From assembly GCA_025965295.1 (NCBI GenBank), contig JAOPXF010000422.1, positions 1 to 9,518 on the forward strand: 9,518 bases of DNA. Reading direction: 5' to 3'. The notes beneath the pieces were generated by a model. That model was not told the DNA's origin and did not search any database. It worked only from the letters and a program-made list of their open reading frames with translations. Each line of letters begins with the position of its first letter. The stretch's first letter is position 1. This document shows positions 1 through 5,976 of this stretch, in pieces. A program made the position numbers and the translations under genes. The DNA is from Nocardioides sp. GTDB lineage: Bacteria; Actinomycetota; Actinomycetes; Propionibacteriales; Nocardioidaceae.

Positions 1-498
1 CCGCTGCTGCGGGTCGAGCATCGTGTCGTTGTGGCCGTCCGGGTCCTCGAGCTCGACCGAGCGGCAGTGGGCCACGACCTCGGTGCCGGGCTTCCACTTG
101 GTGACGCCGGGCCCGGTGCGCAGCACGACGCCGGCGAGGTCGGAGCCGACCACGTGGTAGGGCAGGTCGTGACGCTTGGTGAGCTCGGAGAGCCGGCCGT
201 AGCGCTCGAGGAACCCGAAGGTCGAGACCGGCTCGAAGATCGAGGTCCACACGGTGTTGTAGTTGATCGCGGAGGCCATCACGGCCACCAGCGCCTCGCC
301 CGGCCCGAGCTCGGGGAGGGCGACGTCCTCCACGTGCAGCGACTTGCGGGGGTCCTTGTCGCGGGTGGCGAGGCCCTCGAACATGTCGACCTCGTCCTTG
401 TGCACCGTCGCGGCGCGGTAGGACTCGGGGAGGTCGAGGTGGGCGAAGTCGTCCTTGGCCGTGTCACCGGCGAGGATCGCGTCGAGGATGTTCTGCAC
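1..498 (-). CDS. ccr: Crotonyl-CoA carboxylase/reductase, N-terminal part (cut by window edge)
   Basis: The enzyme reduces crotonyl-CoA with NADPH and fixes CO2 to give (2S)-ethylmalonyl-CoA in the cytosol; it defines the ethylmalonyl-CoA pathway and also supplies polyketide extender units. The 166 visible residues are the N-terminal substrate domain of this MDR-superfamily enzyme (family length about 450). Seen: ELGPGEALVAVMASAINYN, then a GSDLAGVV segment at about 118-125 and LDPQQR at the edge. Asn81 (INYN) falls at the position of the CO2-anchoring Asn known from the Kitasatospora enzyme; the partner Phe170/Glu171 would lie just outside the window. The GTG start at 498-496 is chosen because AGGAG sits 5 nt upstream and the protein begins MQNILDAILAG as in relatives. 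It lies 102 nt downstream of the interrupted epimerase gene on the same strand, with its own predicted promoter in that gap. Family assignment is secure; the C-terminal two thirds are unseen. Confidence 0.95.
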   Translation of the reverse strand, partial: MQNILDAILAGDTAKDDFAHLDLPESYRAATVHKDEVDMFEGLATRDKDPRKSLHVEDVALPELGPGEALVAVMASAINYNTVWTSIFEPVSTFGFLERYGRLSELTKRHDLPYHVVGSDLAGVVLRTGPGVTKWKPGTEVVAHCRSVELEDPDGHNDTMLDPQQR

Positions 499-530
499 TG
501 CGGCTCCTGGTGTCGGGGGCGGTCGGGCGA

Positions 531-559
531 AGATTACCGATGAGTAACAGGCCTGGCGA
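531..559 (-). promoter_or_regulatory. Predicted ccr promoter
   Basis: On the minus strand a TAATCT -10 box (536-531) fits the actinobacterial TANNNT pattern. A TCGCCA box (559-554; 4 of 6 matches to TTGACA) lies 17 bp upstream. The implied transcription start near 524 would give a leader of about 26 nt containing the AGGAG ribosome site of ccr. This would let ccr be expressed separately from the epimerase gene upstream. The prediction comes from sequence pattern only. Confidence 0.45.
534..547. promoter_or_regulatory. Palindromic operator candidate TTAC-N6-GTAA over the ccr -10 box
   Basis: The sequence TTACCGATGAGTAA reads TTAC..AT..GTAA on both strands (10 of 14 positions symmetric) and stands out in very GC-rich DNA. 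It overlaps the predicted -10 box of ccr, a position suited to repression. The size and shape resemble operators of TetR-family regulators. No TetR gene is in the window, so the binding protein is unknown. Confidence 0.4.
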
Positions 560-600
560 GCACGTGTGACCGAATCGACGGCCCACCCTGTGGCTGGGGG

Positions 601-1047
601 TCAGTGTTCCGGCTTCCCTGCCGGCTCCACCAGCTCGACGAGGATTCCCCCGGCGTCCTTGGGGTGGATGAAGTTGATCCGCGAGTCGGACGTGCCGCGG
701 CGGGGCTCGTCGTACAGCAGGCGGACGCCGCGCTCGCGCAGGATCGCGGACACGGCGTCGACGTCGGTGACGCGCTAGGCCAGCTGCTGCACGCCGGGAC
801 CGGAGCGGTCGAGGAACTTCGCGATCGTGGACTCGTCGTTGATCGGTGCCAGCAGCTGGATGCACGAACCCGAGTCGCCGACCGCGATCATCGCCTCGCG
901 GACCCCCTGCTCCTCGTTGGTCTCCTGGTGTGCGAGGCGCATGCCGAAGGTCGTCTCGTAGAACTCGATCGCCTCGTCGAGGTCGCGCACGGCGACGCCC
1001 ACGTGGTCGATCGCGGTGAACAGGTGCTCGGGGATGTCCAGGCTCAT
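601..1047 (-). pseudogene. mce: Methylmalonyl-CoA epimerase interrupted by an in-frame amber codon
   Basis: The intact enzyme epimerises (2S)/(2R)-methylmalonyl-CoA, and ethylmalonyl-CoA in the ethylmalonyl-CoA pathway, using a divalent metal in a vicinal-oxygen-chelate fold. The reading frame holds 148 codons, the normal family length: LFTAIDHVGVAV with metal ligand His15, CIQLLAP with ligand Gln64, then GPGVQQLA. Codon 91 is TAG (777-775) where relatives have Tyr (LAYRVTD). The remaining 57 codons are undamaged and in frame: RVTDVDAVS, RRGTSDSRINFIHPKDAGG and the last ligand Glu138 in VELVEP, ending with TGA at 603-601. The truncated 90-residue product would lack Glu138 and most of the second module, so it should be inactive. 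A single C-to-G change (TAC to TAG) explains everything, so a recent mutation or a sequencing error is likely. The ATG at 1047 is preferred over that at 1056 (prefix MCA); neither has a clear ribosome site. Transcribed toward ccr. Confidence 0.85.
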
Positions 1048-1148
1048 GGCGCACATCGTCGTACGGCGAGGAGCCGGCCGCGACCGCTTGTGACATGTTC
1101 CTCACTGCCGGGGCCCGCGACGCCCTCGCCGCCGGTCCTCGCCGTGGG

Positions 1149-1154
1149 TATCGT
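1149..1154 (+). promoter_or_regulatory. Possible -10 box of the thiolase-meaB unit
   Basis: The 161-nt divergent gap between mce and the thiolase gene (1048-1208) must hold promoters for both directions. On the plus strand TATCGT (in GGGTATCGTCG) fits TANNNT and would start transcription near 1161, leaving a leader of about 48 nt. No convincing -35 box is visible, and I found no TANNNT box for mce on the other strand. A GTGA-N8-TCAC dyad lies at 1090-1105 in the same gap. Confidence 0.3.
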
Positions 1155-1196
1155 CGCCAGCAGACCAACCACACGAATCGGCCGCACGCACCAGTT

Positions 1197-1201
1197 GGAG
1201 G
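1197..1201 (+). promoter_or_regulatory. Ribosome binding site that fixes the thiolase start
   Basis: GGAGG lies 7 nt before the ATG at 1209. It selects this ATG over the in-frame ATG at 1095, whose 38-codon extension is basic, low in complexity and without thiolase character. Confidence 0.8.
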
Positions 1202-1208
1202 CACCCCC

Positions 1209-2411
1209 ATGTCAGGCACCACTGGCACATCCGTCATCGTCGCCGGGGCCCGGACCCCGATCGGGCGCCTGCTCGGCGGTTTCAAGGACCGGTCGGCGGC
1301 CGACCTGGGCGGCGTCGCCATCAAGGCCGCCCTCGAGAGGGCCGGCGTCTCCGGCGACCAGGTCGACTACGTGATCATGGGCCAGGTCATCCTCGCCGGC
1401 GCCGGCCAGAACCCCGCCCGCACCGCCTGCGTCGCGGCCGGGCTGCCGATGACGGTGCCCTCCATCACGATCAACAAGGTCTGCCTCTCCGGCATCAACG
1501 CGATCGCGATGGCCGACCAGCTGATCCGCGCCGGGCAGTTCGACATCGTCGTCGCCGGCGGCATGGAGTCGATGACCCAGGCGCCGCACCTGCTGCCGAA
1601 GTCCCGCGAGGGCTTCAAGTACGGCGACACCACGCTCGTCGACTCGATGGCGTACGACGCGCTCTACGACCAGGTCACCGCCCAGGCGATGGGCGGGCTC
1701 ACCGAGTCCTACAACGCCAACGGGGCCAAGCTGACCCGCGAGGAGCAGGACGAGTTCTCGGCCCGGTCGCACCAGCGCGCCGCCGAGGCGTGGAAGAACG
1801 GCGTCTTCGACGACGAGGTGGTCCCCGTCGAGATCCCACAGCGCAAGGGTGACCCGATCGTCGTCTCCCAGGACGAGGGCGTCCGCGGCGACACCACCGC
1901 CGAGTCGCTCGGCAAGCTCCGCCCCGCGTTCAGCAAGGACGGCACCATCACCGCCGGCTCCGCGTCGCAGATCTCCGACGGCGCCTGCGCGGTGGTCGTG
2001 ATGAGCAGGGCGAAGGCCGAGGAGCTCGGTCTCACCTGGCTCGCCGAGATCGGCGCCTCCGGCCAGGTCGCCGGACCGGACTCGAGCCTGCAGCTCCAGC
2101 CGGCCAACGCGATCCAGAAGGCCGCCGACAAGGAGGGCATCCAGGTCTCCGACATCGACCTCTTCGAGCTCAACGAGGCGTTCGCCGCGGTCGGCATCGA
2201 GTCGTCGCGCCAGCTCGGCATCTCCGAGGACAAGGTCAACGTCAACGGCGGCGCGATCGCGCTGGGTCACCCGGTCGGCATGTCCGGCGCCCGGATCGTG
2301 CTGCACCTGGCCCTCGAGCTCCAGCGTCGTGGCGGTGGCATCGGCGCCGCGGCCCTCTGTGGGGGTGGCGGCCAGGGTGACGCCCTGATCGTGCGTGTCC
2401 CGAAGGCCTGA
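1209..2411 (+). CDS. Acetyl-CoA C-acetyltransferase (thiolase)
   Basis: This cytosolic enzyme condenses two acetyl-CoA to acetoacetyl-CoA, or runs in reverse in beta-oxidation. It is 400 residues long, typical of the family. Seen: N-terminal VIVAGARTPIGRLLGGF; nucleophile Cys92 in NKVCLSG; the NEAFA motif at 322-326; His354 in ALGHPVGMSGAR; second catalytic Cys384 in LCGGGGQGDA. The usual GNASGINDGA segment reads GSASQISDGA (250-259); I believe this variant occurs in other actinobacterial thiolases. The start is set by GGAGG 7 nt upstream. Its 3' end overlaps meaB by 17 nt, so the two are co-transcribed and probably translationally coupled. Standing between mce/ccr and meaB, it most likely feeds acetoacetyl-CoA into the ethylmalonyl-CoA route. 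A biosynthetic role (phaA/atoB type) is favoured over a long-chain fadA role, but sequence alone does not settle the substrate. Confidence 0.93.
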   Translation: MSGTTGTSVIVAGARTPIGRLLGGFKDRSAADLGGVAIKAALERAGVSGDQVDYVIMGQVILAGAGQNPARTACVAAGLPMTVPSITINKVCLSGINAIAMADQLIRAGQFDIVVAGGMESMTQAPHLLPKSREGFKYGDTTLVDSMAYDALYDQVTAQAMGGLTESYNANGAKLTREEQDEFSARSHQRAAEAWKNGVFDDEVVPVEIPQRKGDPIVVSQDEGVRGDTTAESLGKLRPAFSKDGTITAGSASQISDGACAVVVMSRAKAEELGLTWLAEIGASGQVAGPDSSLQLQPANAIQKAADKEGIQVSDIDLFELNEAFAAVGIESSRQLGISEDKVNVNGGAIALGHPVGMSGARIVLHLALELQRRGGGIGAAALCGGGGQGDALIVRVPKA

Positions 2412-3360
2412 GCAGTCCGTCGCCGACCTGGTCGGTCGCGCCCGTGAGGGTGACGCCCGGTCGGTCGGGCGGCTGATCTCCCTGGTCGAGGACGAGTCTC
2501 CGCTGCTGCGCGAGGTGATGACGGCCCTGGCGCCGCACGCCGGGCATGCACACGTCGTCGGGATCACGGGCTCGCCCGGCGTCGGCAAGTCGACGTCAAC
2601 GAGTGCGCTCGTCACCGAGCTGCGCGCGGGCGGCAAGCGGGTCGGCATCCTCGCCGTCGACCCGTCCTCGCCGTTCTCCGGCGGCGCCCTGCTGGGCGAC
2701 CGGGTGCGGATGCAGGAGCACGCCCTCGACCCGGAGGTCTACATCCGCTCGATGGCCTCCCGCGGCCACCTCGGTGGGCTCGCGTGGACCACTCCCCAGG
2801 CCCTGCGCGTCCTCGACGCCGCCGGCTGCGACGTGATCCTCGTCGAGACCGTGGGCGTCGGGCAGAGCGAGATCGAGATCGCCGGCCTGGCGGACACGAC
2901 GGTGGTGCTGCTGGCCCCCGGCATGGGCGACGGCATCCAGGCCGCCAAGGCCGGGATCCTCGAGATCGGCGACCTGTACGTCGTCAACAAGGCCGACCGC
3001 GACGGCGCCGACCAGGTCCGTCGCGACCTGCGCTCGATGCTCGCCCTTGCACAGCGCCCCGAGGGCGCCTGGCAACCGCCGATCGTGGCGACCGTCGCGG
3101 CGAGGGGCGAGGGGCTCGACGAGGTTGCGGCCGAGCTCGAGAAGCACCTCGCCTGGCTCCGGTCCTCGGGTGAGCTCGCGAAGCGCCGCACCCGCCGGGC
3201 GCGCGACGAGATCGAGGCGATCGCGGTCACCGCGCTGCGGGCCCGCTGGGGCGACGTGCACGGGCGTTCCGAGCTCGACGACCTCGCGGCCGCCGTCGGC
3301 GCCGGCGAGTCCGACCCCTACACGGCGGCCGACGAGCTGCTCGCCACGTTCACGGACTGA
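2395..3360 (+). CDS. meaB: Methylmalonyl-CoA mutase-associated GTPase MeaB
   Basis: MeaB is a G3E-family GTPase that gates adenosylcobalamin loading onto methylmalonyl-CoA (or ethylmalonyl-CoA) mutase and protects it from inactivation; the human counterpart is MMAA. The 321-residue protein shows Walker A GSPGVGKST (59-67), a base-recognition NKAD (198-201), AVDPSSPFSGGALLGDR (87-103) and ETVGVGQSE (151-159), all hallmarks of the MeaB/ArgK group. The C-terminal helical part is present, so the protein is complete. The GTG start is the only usable one: an in-frame TGA lies at 2386-2388 and the next in-frame GTG/ATG comes only at codon 41. No ribosome site is evident, which fits translational coupling to the thiolase gene that it overlaps by 17 nt. 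The mutase subunits are not in this window. Confidence 0.95.
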   Translation: MSRRPEQSVADLVGRAREGDARSVGRLISLVEDESPLLREVMTALAPHAGHAHVVGITGSPGVGKSTSTSALVTELRAGGKRVGILAVDPSSPFSGGALLGDRVRMQEHALDPEVYIRSMASRGHLGGLAWTTPQALRVLDAAGCDVILVETVGVGQSEIEIAGLADTTVVLLAPGMGDGIQAAKAGILEIGDLYVVNKADRDGADQVRRDLRSMLALAQRPEGAWQPPIVATVAARGEGLDEVAAELEKHLAWLRSSGELAKRRTRRARDEIEAIAVTALRARWGDVHGRSELDDLAAAVGAGESDPYTAADELLATFTD

Positions 3361-3386
3361 CGACCTGGGCATCGCGGGAACGGGGA

Positions 3387-3392
3387 TAGGGT
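3387..3392 (+). promoter_or_regulatory. -10 box of a predicted leaderless marR transcript
   Basis: TAGGGT fits TANNNT and is followed by only 6 nt (GCCCGC) before the ATG at 3399, so transcription is expected to start at the A of the start codon. No ribosome binding site is present, in agreement with a leaderless mRNA. No clear -35 box is visible. The gene may therefore be expressed independently of meaB, 38 nt upstream. Confidence 0.5.
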
Positions 3393-3398
3393 GCCCGC

Positions 3399-3899
3399 AT
3401 GTCCACGGGTGCGCGCCTTCCGTTCGACCCGATCGACGAGGCCGCCCGACAGTGGGGCGCCCGCTGGGAGGGCGTCCCTGCGATGCACGCGGTCACCTCG
3501 CTCATGCGTGTCCAGCAGCTCGTCATCGGCCGGCTCGACGCGATCCTGCGCCCGCACGGCCTGACCTTCGCCCGCTACGAGGCGCTCGTGCTGCTCGTCT
3601 TCTCCTCGCGCGGCTCGCTGCCGCTGGGCAAGATGGGGGAGCGGCTCCAGGTGCACCCGACGTCGGTGACCTCGATCGTGCGCCGCCTCGAGGCCGCGGG
3701 GCTCGTCGTACGACGGCCGCACCCGCAGGACGGCCGGGCCGTGCTCGCCGAGATCACCGACGAGGGGCGGGCCCTCGTCGAGACCGCGACGCGCGACCTG
3801 GTCGAGTCCGACTTCGCGCTCGGCGCCCTCTCGGAGGCCGAGCTCGAGCGGCTGTCCACCCTGCTCGCGCCGGTCCGCCACTCCGCCGGCGATTTCTGA
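3399..3899 (+). CDS. MarR-family transcriptional regulator
   Basis: This is a 166-residue dimeric winged-helix DNA-binding protein. After an N-terminal helix (about 29-52, HAVTSLMRVQQLVIGRLDAIL) come LTFARYEALVLL, the recognition region LGKMGERLQVHPTSVTSIVRRLEAAG (about 76-101), and a wing with the family signature RRPHPQDGRAVLAEITDEG (105-123). A C-terminal dimerisation helix follows. The ATG is chosen from the leaderless -10 box 6 nt upstream and the lack of any better start. It follows meaB by 38 nt on the same strand. Ligand and targets cannot be read from the sequence; control of the neighbouring acyl-CoA genes or of itself is possible but only inferred from position. Confidence 0.9.
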   Translation: MSTGARLPFDPIDEAARQWGARWEGVPAMHAVTSLMRVQQLVIGRLDAILRPHGLTFARYEALVLLVFSSRGSLPLGKMGERLQVHPTSVTSIVRRLEAAGLVVRRPHPQDGRAVLAEITDEGRALVETATRDLVESDFALGALSEAELERLSTLLAPVRHSAGDF

Positions 3900-4002
3900 G
3901 CGGATCGTCGTGACCACCGCGGACGACGTGCGCCGGGTGGTCCGGCTGCACTACAAGCTGGAGCCCCGAACGGCCCCCGGTCCGCGGAGTGCGGCGCCCT
4001 CC

Positions 4003-4008
4003 TAGGAT
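4003..4008 (+). promoter_or_regulatory. -10 box of a predicted leaderless cnoX-like transcript
   Basis: TAGGAT fits TANNNT and ends 7 nt before the ATG at 4016, so the mRNA should begin at or next to the start codon. No ribosome site precedes the ATG. This favours the start at 4016 over the in-frame upstream ATG at 3989, which lies upstream of this -10 box. The rest of the 116-nt gap after marR holds no clear gene. Confidence 0.5.
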
Positions 4009-4015
4009 TGGCCCC

Positions 4016-4978
4016 ATGACGCAGCAGCCGTTCTCCCGTCCCGGTGCCATCGACCTGTCCGCGCTGAAGCGACCCGCCCCGACCCCGCCGCCCCCGGGCG
4101 GCGCCGGCGCACCCGCGGGCGGAGGCCCGGCCGGCGCGTCGTCGTACTCGCTGCAGGTCACCGAGGAGAACTTCCAGGCCACGATCGAGGCGTCGACGAC
4201 CGCGCCGGTGCTGCTGGTGTTCTACTCCCGCACCCGGATGCCGGAGAGCGGCACCCTCGCCGACGACCTGCAGACCCTCTCGGGCGAGTTCGAGGGCCGG
4301 CTCCTGGTCGGCCTGGTCGACATCGACGCCGCGCCGGCGATCGCGCAGGCCATGCAGATCCCGTCGATCCCGCTCGTCGTGGTCGTGCTCGAGGGCCGGC
4401 CGATGCCGCTGCTGCAGGACGTCGTCCCGCTCGACGAGCTGCGGACCGCGCTCACGCAGGTCCTCCAGCAGCTCACCACGCAGGGCATCACCGGTCGCCA
4501 CCAGCCCCGCACCGCCGGCGCCGCCACCCCGGGCGGGGAGGAGGCCGAGGACCAGGAGCCCCACGTCGACCCGCGCTACGCCGCCGCCCAGGACGCGCTC
4601 GGTGAGGGTGACATCGACGGCGCGGTGGCGGAGTACCAGAAGCTGGTCGACGCCAACCCCGCCGACACCGAGGCCGCCGCGGGCCTGGCGATGGCGAAGC
4701 TGCTCAAGCGCACCCAGGGCGTCGACCTCCAGCAGTCCCGCGAGGCCGCGGCGGCCGCCCCGGACGACCTGGACGCCCAGACCCTGGTGGCCGACCTCGA
4801 CATGCTCGGCGGCCACGTGGACGACGCGTTCAACCGGCTCATCGACCTCGTGCGGCGCACCGCCGGTGACGAGCGCAACGCCGCGCGCGACCACCTGCTC
4901 GGGCTGTTCGGCGCGGTCGGCAACGACGACCCGCGGGTGCTCAGGGCCCGGCAGAAGCTGGCCTCCGCGCTATTTTAG
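4016..4978 (+). CDS. YbbN/CnoX-type thioredoxin-fold protein with TPR-like tail
   Basis: The 320-residue protein is predicted cytosolic, with no signal peptide or membrane segment. Residues 1-43 are a low-complexity Pro/Gly/Ala-rich stretch (PAPTPPPPGG, GGGPAG). Residues 46-155 form a thioredoxin fold: TEENFQATI, VLLVFYS, VGLVDIDAAPAIAQAM and the cis-proline segment IPSIPLVVV (Pro119). Residues 186-320 are helical and TPR-like (ALGEGDIDGAVAEYQKLV, then ARQKLASALF at the end), matching the C-terminal half of E. coli YbbN/CnoX, a chaperedoxin that hands clients to DnaK and GroEL. The active-site CxxC is replaced by SRTRMPES, and the whole protein contains no cysteine, so it cannot do thiol chemistry. 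A holdase or scaffold role is inferred from the family. It has its own leaderless promoter and a hairpin 4 nt after the stop codon. Confidence 0.85.
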   Translation: MTQQPFSRPGAIDLSALKRPAPTPPPPGGAGAPAGGGPAGASSYSLQVTEENFQATIEASTTAPVLLVFYSRTRMPESGTLADDLQTLSGEFEGRLLVGLVDIDAAPAIAQAMQIPSIPLVVVVLEGRPMPLLQDVVPLDELRTALTQVLQQLTTQGITGRHQPRTAGAATPGGEEAEDQEPHVDPRYAAAQDALGEGDIDGAVAEYQKLVDANPADTEAAAGLAMAKLLKRTQGVDLQQSREAAAAAPDDLDAQTLVADLDMLGGHVDDAFNRLIDLVRRTAGDERNAARDHLLGLFGAVGNDDPRVLRARQKLASALF

Positions 4979-4982
4979 GCGC

Positions 4983-5008
4983 CCAGGACCGAGCTTGCGA
5001 GGTCCTGG
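4983..5008 (+). terminator. Hairpin after the cnoX-like gene
   Basis: CCAGGACC (4983-4990) and GGTCCTGG (5001-5008) form a perfect 8-bp GC-rich stem with a 10-nt loop, beginning 4 nt after the stop codon at 4976-4978. There is no T tract, which is common for actinobacterial terminators. It could also act for the convergent lysR transcript. Confidence 0.5.
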
Positions 5009-5020
5009 ACCCAGCGCCAA

Positions 5021-5072
5021 GGTCGAGCAGCGACGCGACTGACGAAGGAAGTCGCGAGAGCGTGTCGAGACC
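5021..5072. repeat. 52-nt imperfect intergenic palindrome, possible dispersed repeat
   Basis: The element starts GGTCGA and ends TCGAGACC, so the ends pair with a 2-nt bulge. Inside, CGCGACT (5034-5040) pairs perfectly with AGTCGCG (5050-5056) around a 9-nt loop; the part between is mismatched. It fills the gap between two convergent genes and ends 10 nt before the lysR stop codon. From memory, elements bounded by GGTCGAG and TCGAGACC recur between genes in Nocardioides and related genomes. Within this window it occurs once, so the repeat nature is not shown here. It may serve as a two-way terminator. Confidence 0.45.
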
Positions 5073-5082
5073 AGGTGATCGG

Positions 5083-5970
5083 CTACCGAGCCAGACTTGC
5101 GAGCACCGCCGCCACGGCGGGTGACTCGGTCATGCTGCGCCGATGCACGGCCACGATCTCGCGGGTCGGCTCCGGGTCGTGGGCGGCCACGGCGACCAGC
5201 CCGTCGCCGAGCGGCTGGCGGCCCAGCCGAGGCACCAGGGCGATGCCGAGCCCGGCTCGCACCATCGCGAGGTGGGAGTCGAACTCCATCGACTGGTGGG
5301 CGATCCTGGGCAGCCGGCCGGTGCCGTCGTACATCCGGGTGAGCCACTGCCGGCAGATCGTGCCCTCCGGGGTGGCGATCCAGTCCTCGTCGACGAGGTC
5401 GTGGGGGCTGACCCGGGCCCGGCCGGCGAGGCGGTGCTCGGGCGGCACCACCACGTCCGCGACGTCGCGCGCGAGGTGGGTGGTAGCGAGGTGCTCGGGG
5501 ATCGCGAGCGGGACGTCGCCCCAGCTGTGCACCACGCCGAGGTCCGTCTGGCCGGAGGCCACCAGGTCGACGGTGTCCCAGGGCTCGCGCTCGGTGAGCG
5601 CCAACGTGAGCTCCGGATGGGCGTCGCGCAGGGCCCGGACGGCGGGCGCCACCAGCCCGCGCATCGCGGTCGAGAACGCGGTGACGCGCAGGTGGCCGGC
5701 GACGGTTCCGGCCCGCCGGTGGAGCCCGGCCTGCACCTCCTCGAGGTCGCTGAGCAGCCGCGAGCCGGCGTCGACCAGGTGCCGACCGTGCCCCGTCAGC
5801 ATGACGCCGCGGCCGACCCGCTCGAGGAGCGGAACGCCGGTCTGTCTCTCGAGCCGCTTGACCTGCTGGGAGACCGCGCTGGGGGTGTAGCCCAGCGCGT
5901 CGGCCGCGGCCACCACCGAGCCGTGGGTGGCGACGGCCCGCAGCGACGCGAGCGCGGCAAGATCGATCAT
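5083..5970 (-). CDS. LysR-family transcriptional regulator
   Basis: This 295-residue protein has the usual LysR length. The N-terminal winged helix-turn-helix spans about 1-60: LASLRAVATHGSVVAAADAL, recognition helix TPSAVSQQVKRLE (29-41), then GRGVMLTGHGRHLV. A linker helix (63-86) and a type-2 periplasmic-binding-protein-like effector domain (about 92-290) follow, with GHLRVTAFSTA, SGQTDLGVVHSW and AGLGIALVPRLG. It diverges from the EamA-type exporter with 72 nt between the start codons, the standard layout in which a LysR protein controls the neighbouring transporter. The ATG at 5970 lies 6 nt after a -10 box, so the transcript is probably leaderless. Its 3' end faces the cnoX-like gene across the palindromic element. 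The effector is unknown; an amino acid or related metabolite is a guess from the exporter. Confidence 0.93.
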   Translation of the reverse strand: MIDLAALASLRAVATHGSVVAAADALGYTPSAVSQQVKRLERQTGVPLLERVGRGVMLTGHGRHLVDAGSRLLSDLEEVQAGLHRRAGTVAGHLRVTAFSTAMRGLVAPAVRALRDAHPELTLALTEREPWDTVDLVASGQTDLGVVHSWGDVPLAIPEHLATTHLARDVADVVVPPEHRLAGRARVSPHDLVDEDWIATPEGTICRQWLTRMYDGTGRLPRIAHQSMEFDSHLAMVRAGLGIALVPRLGRQPLGDGLVAVAAHDPEPTREIVAVHRRSMTESPAVAAVLASLAR

Positions 5971-5976
5971 GCAGCA

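Noticed and set aside
1090..1105. Considered as a CRP site.
   Set aside because: The half-sites are 8 nt apart instead of 6 and the outer bases do not match.
1095..1208. In-frame 38-codon upstream extension of the thiolase frame.
   Set aside because: A GGAGG site precedes the ATG at 1209, and the extension has no thiolase character and covers the divergent promoter gap.
464..1324. Long minus-strand frame of 286 codons covering mce and the start of the thiolase gene.
   Set aside because: It is an out-of-frame shadow in GC-rich DNA, rich in Arg/Pro/Ala; the epimerase frame on the same strand has clear homology.
1212..2648. 478-codon minus-strand frame opposite the thiolase gene.
   Set aside because: It is a codon-bias shadow of the thiolase and meaB genes with no recognisable domain.
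3932..3946. Small hairpin GCCGG-GTGGT-CCGGC as terminator of marR.
   Set aside because: The stem is only 5 bp and there is no T tract; such stems are frequent by chance in this GC-rich DNA.
3910..4005. A 31-codon frame (GTG start, TAG stop) between marR and the cnoX-like gene, beginning VTTADDVRRVV.
   Set aside because: It has no ribosome site, no recognised family, and its end runs over the -10 box of the next gene. It may be chance or a decayed remnant.
3575..4894. 439-codon minus-strand frame opposite marR and the cnoX-like gene.
   Set aside because: It has low-complexity Arg/Gly/Val composition typical of antisense shadows and overlaps two well-supported genes.
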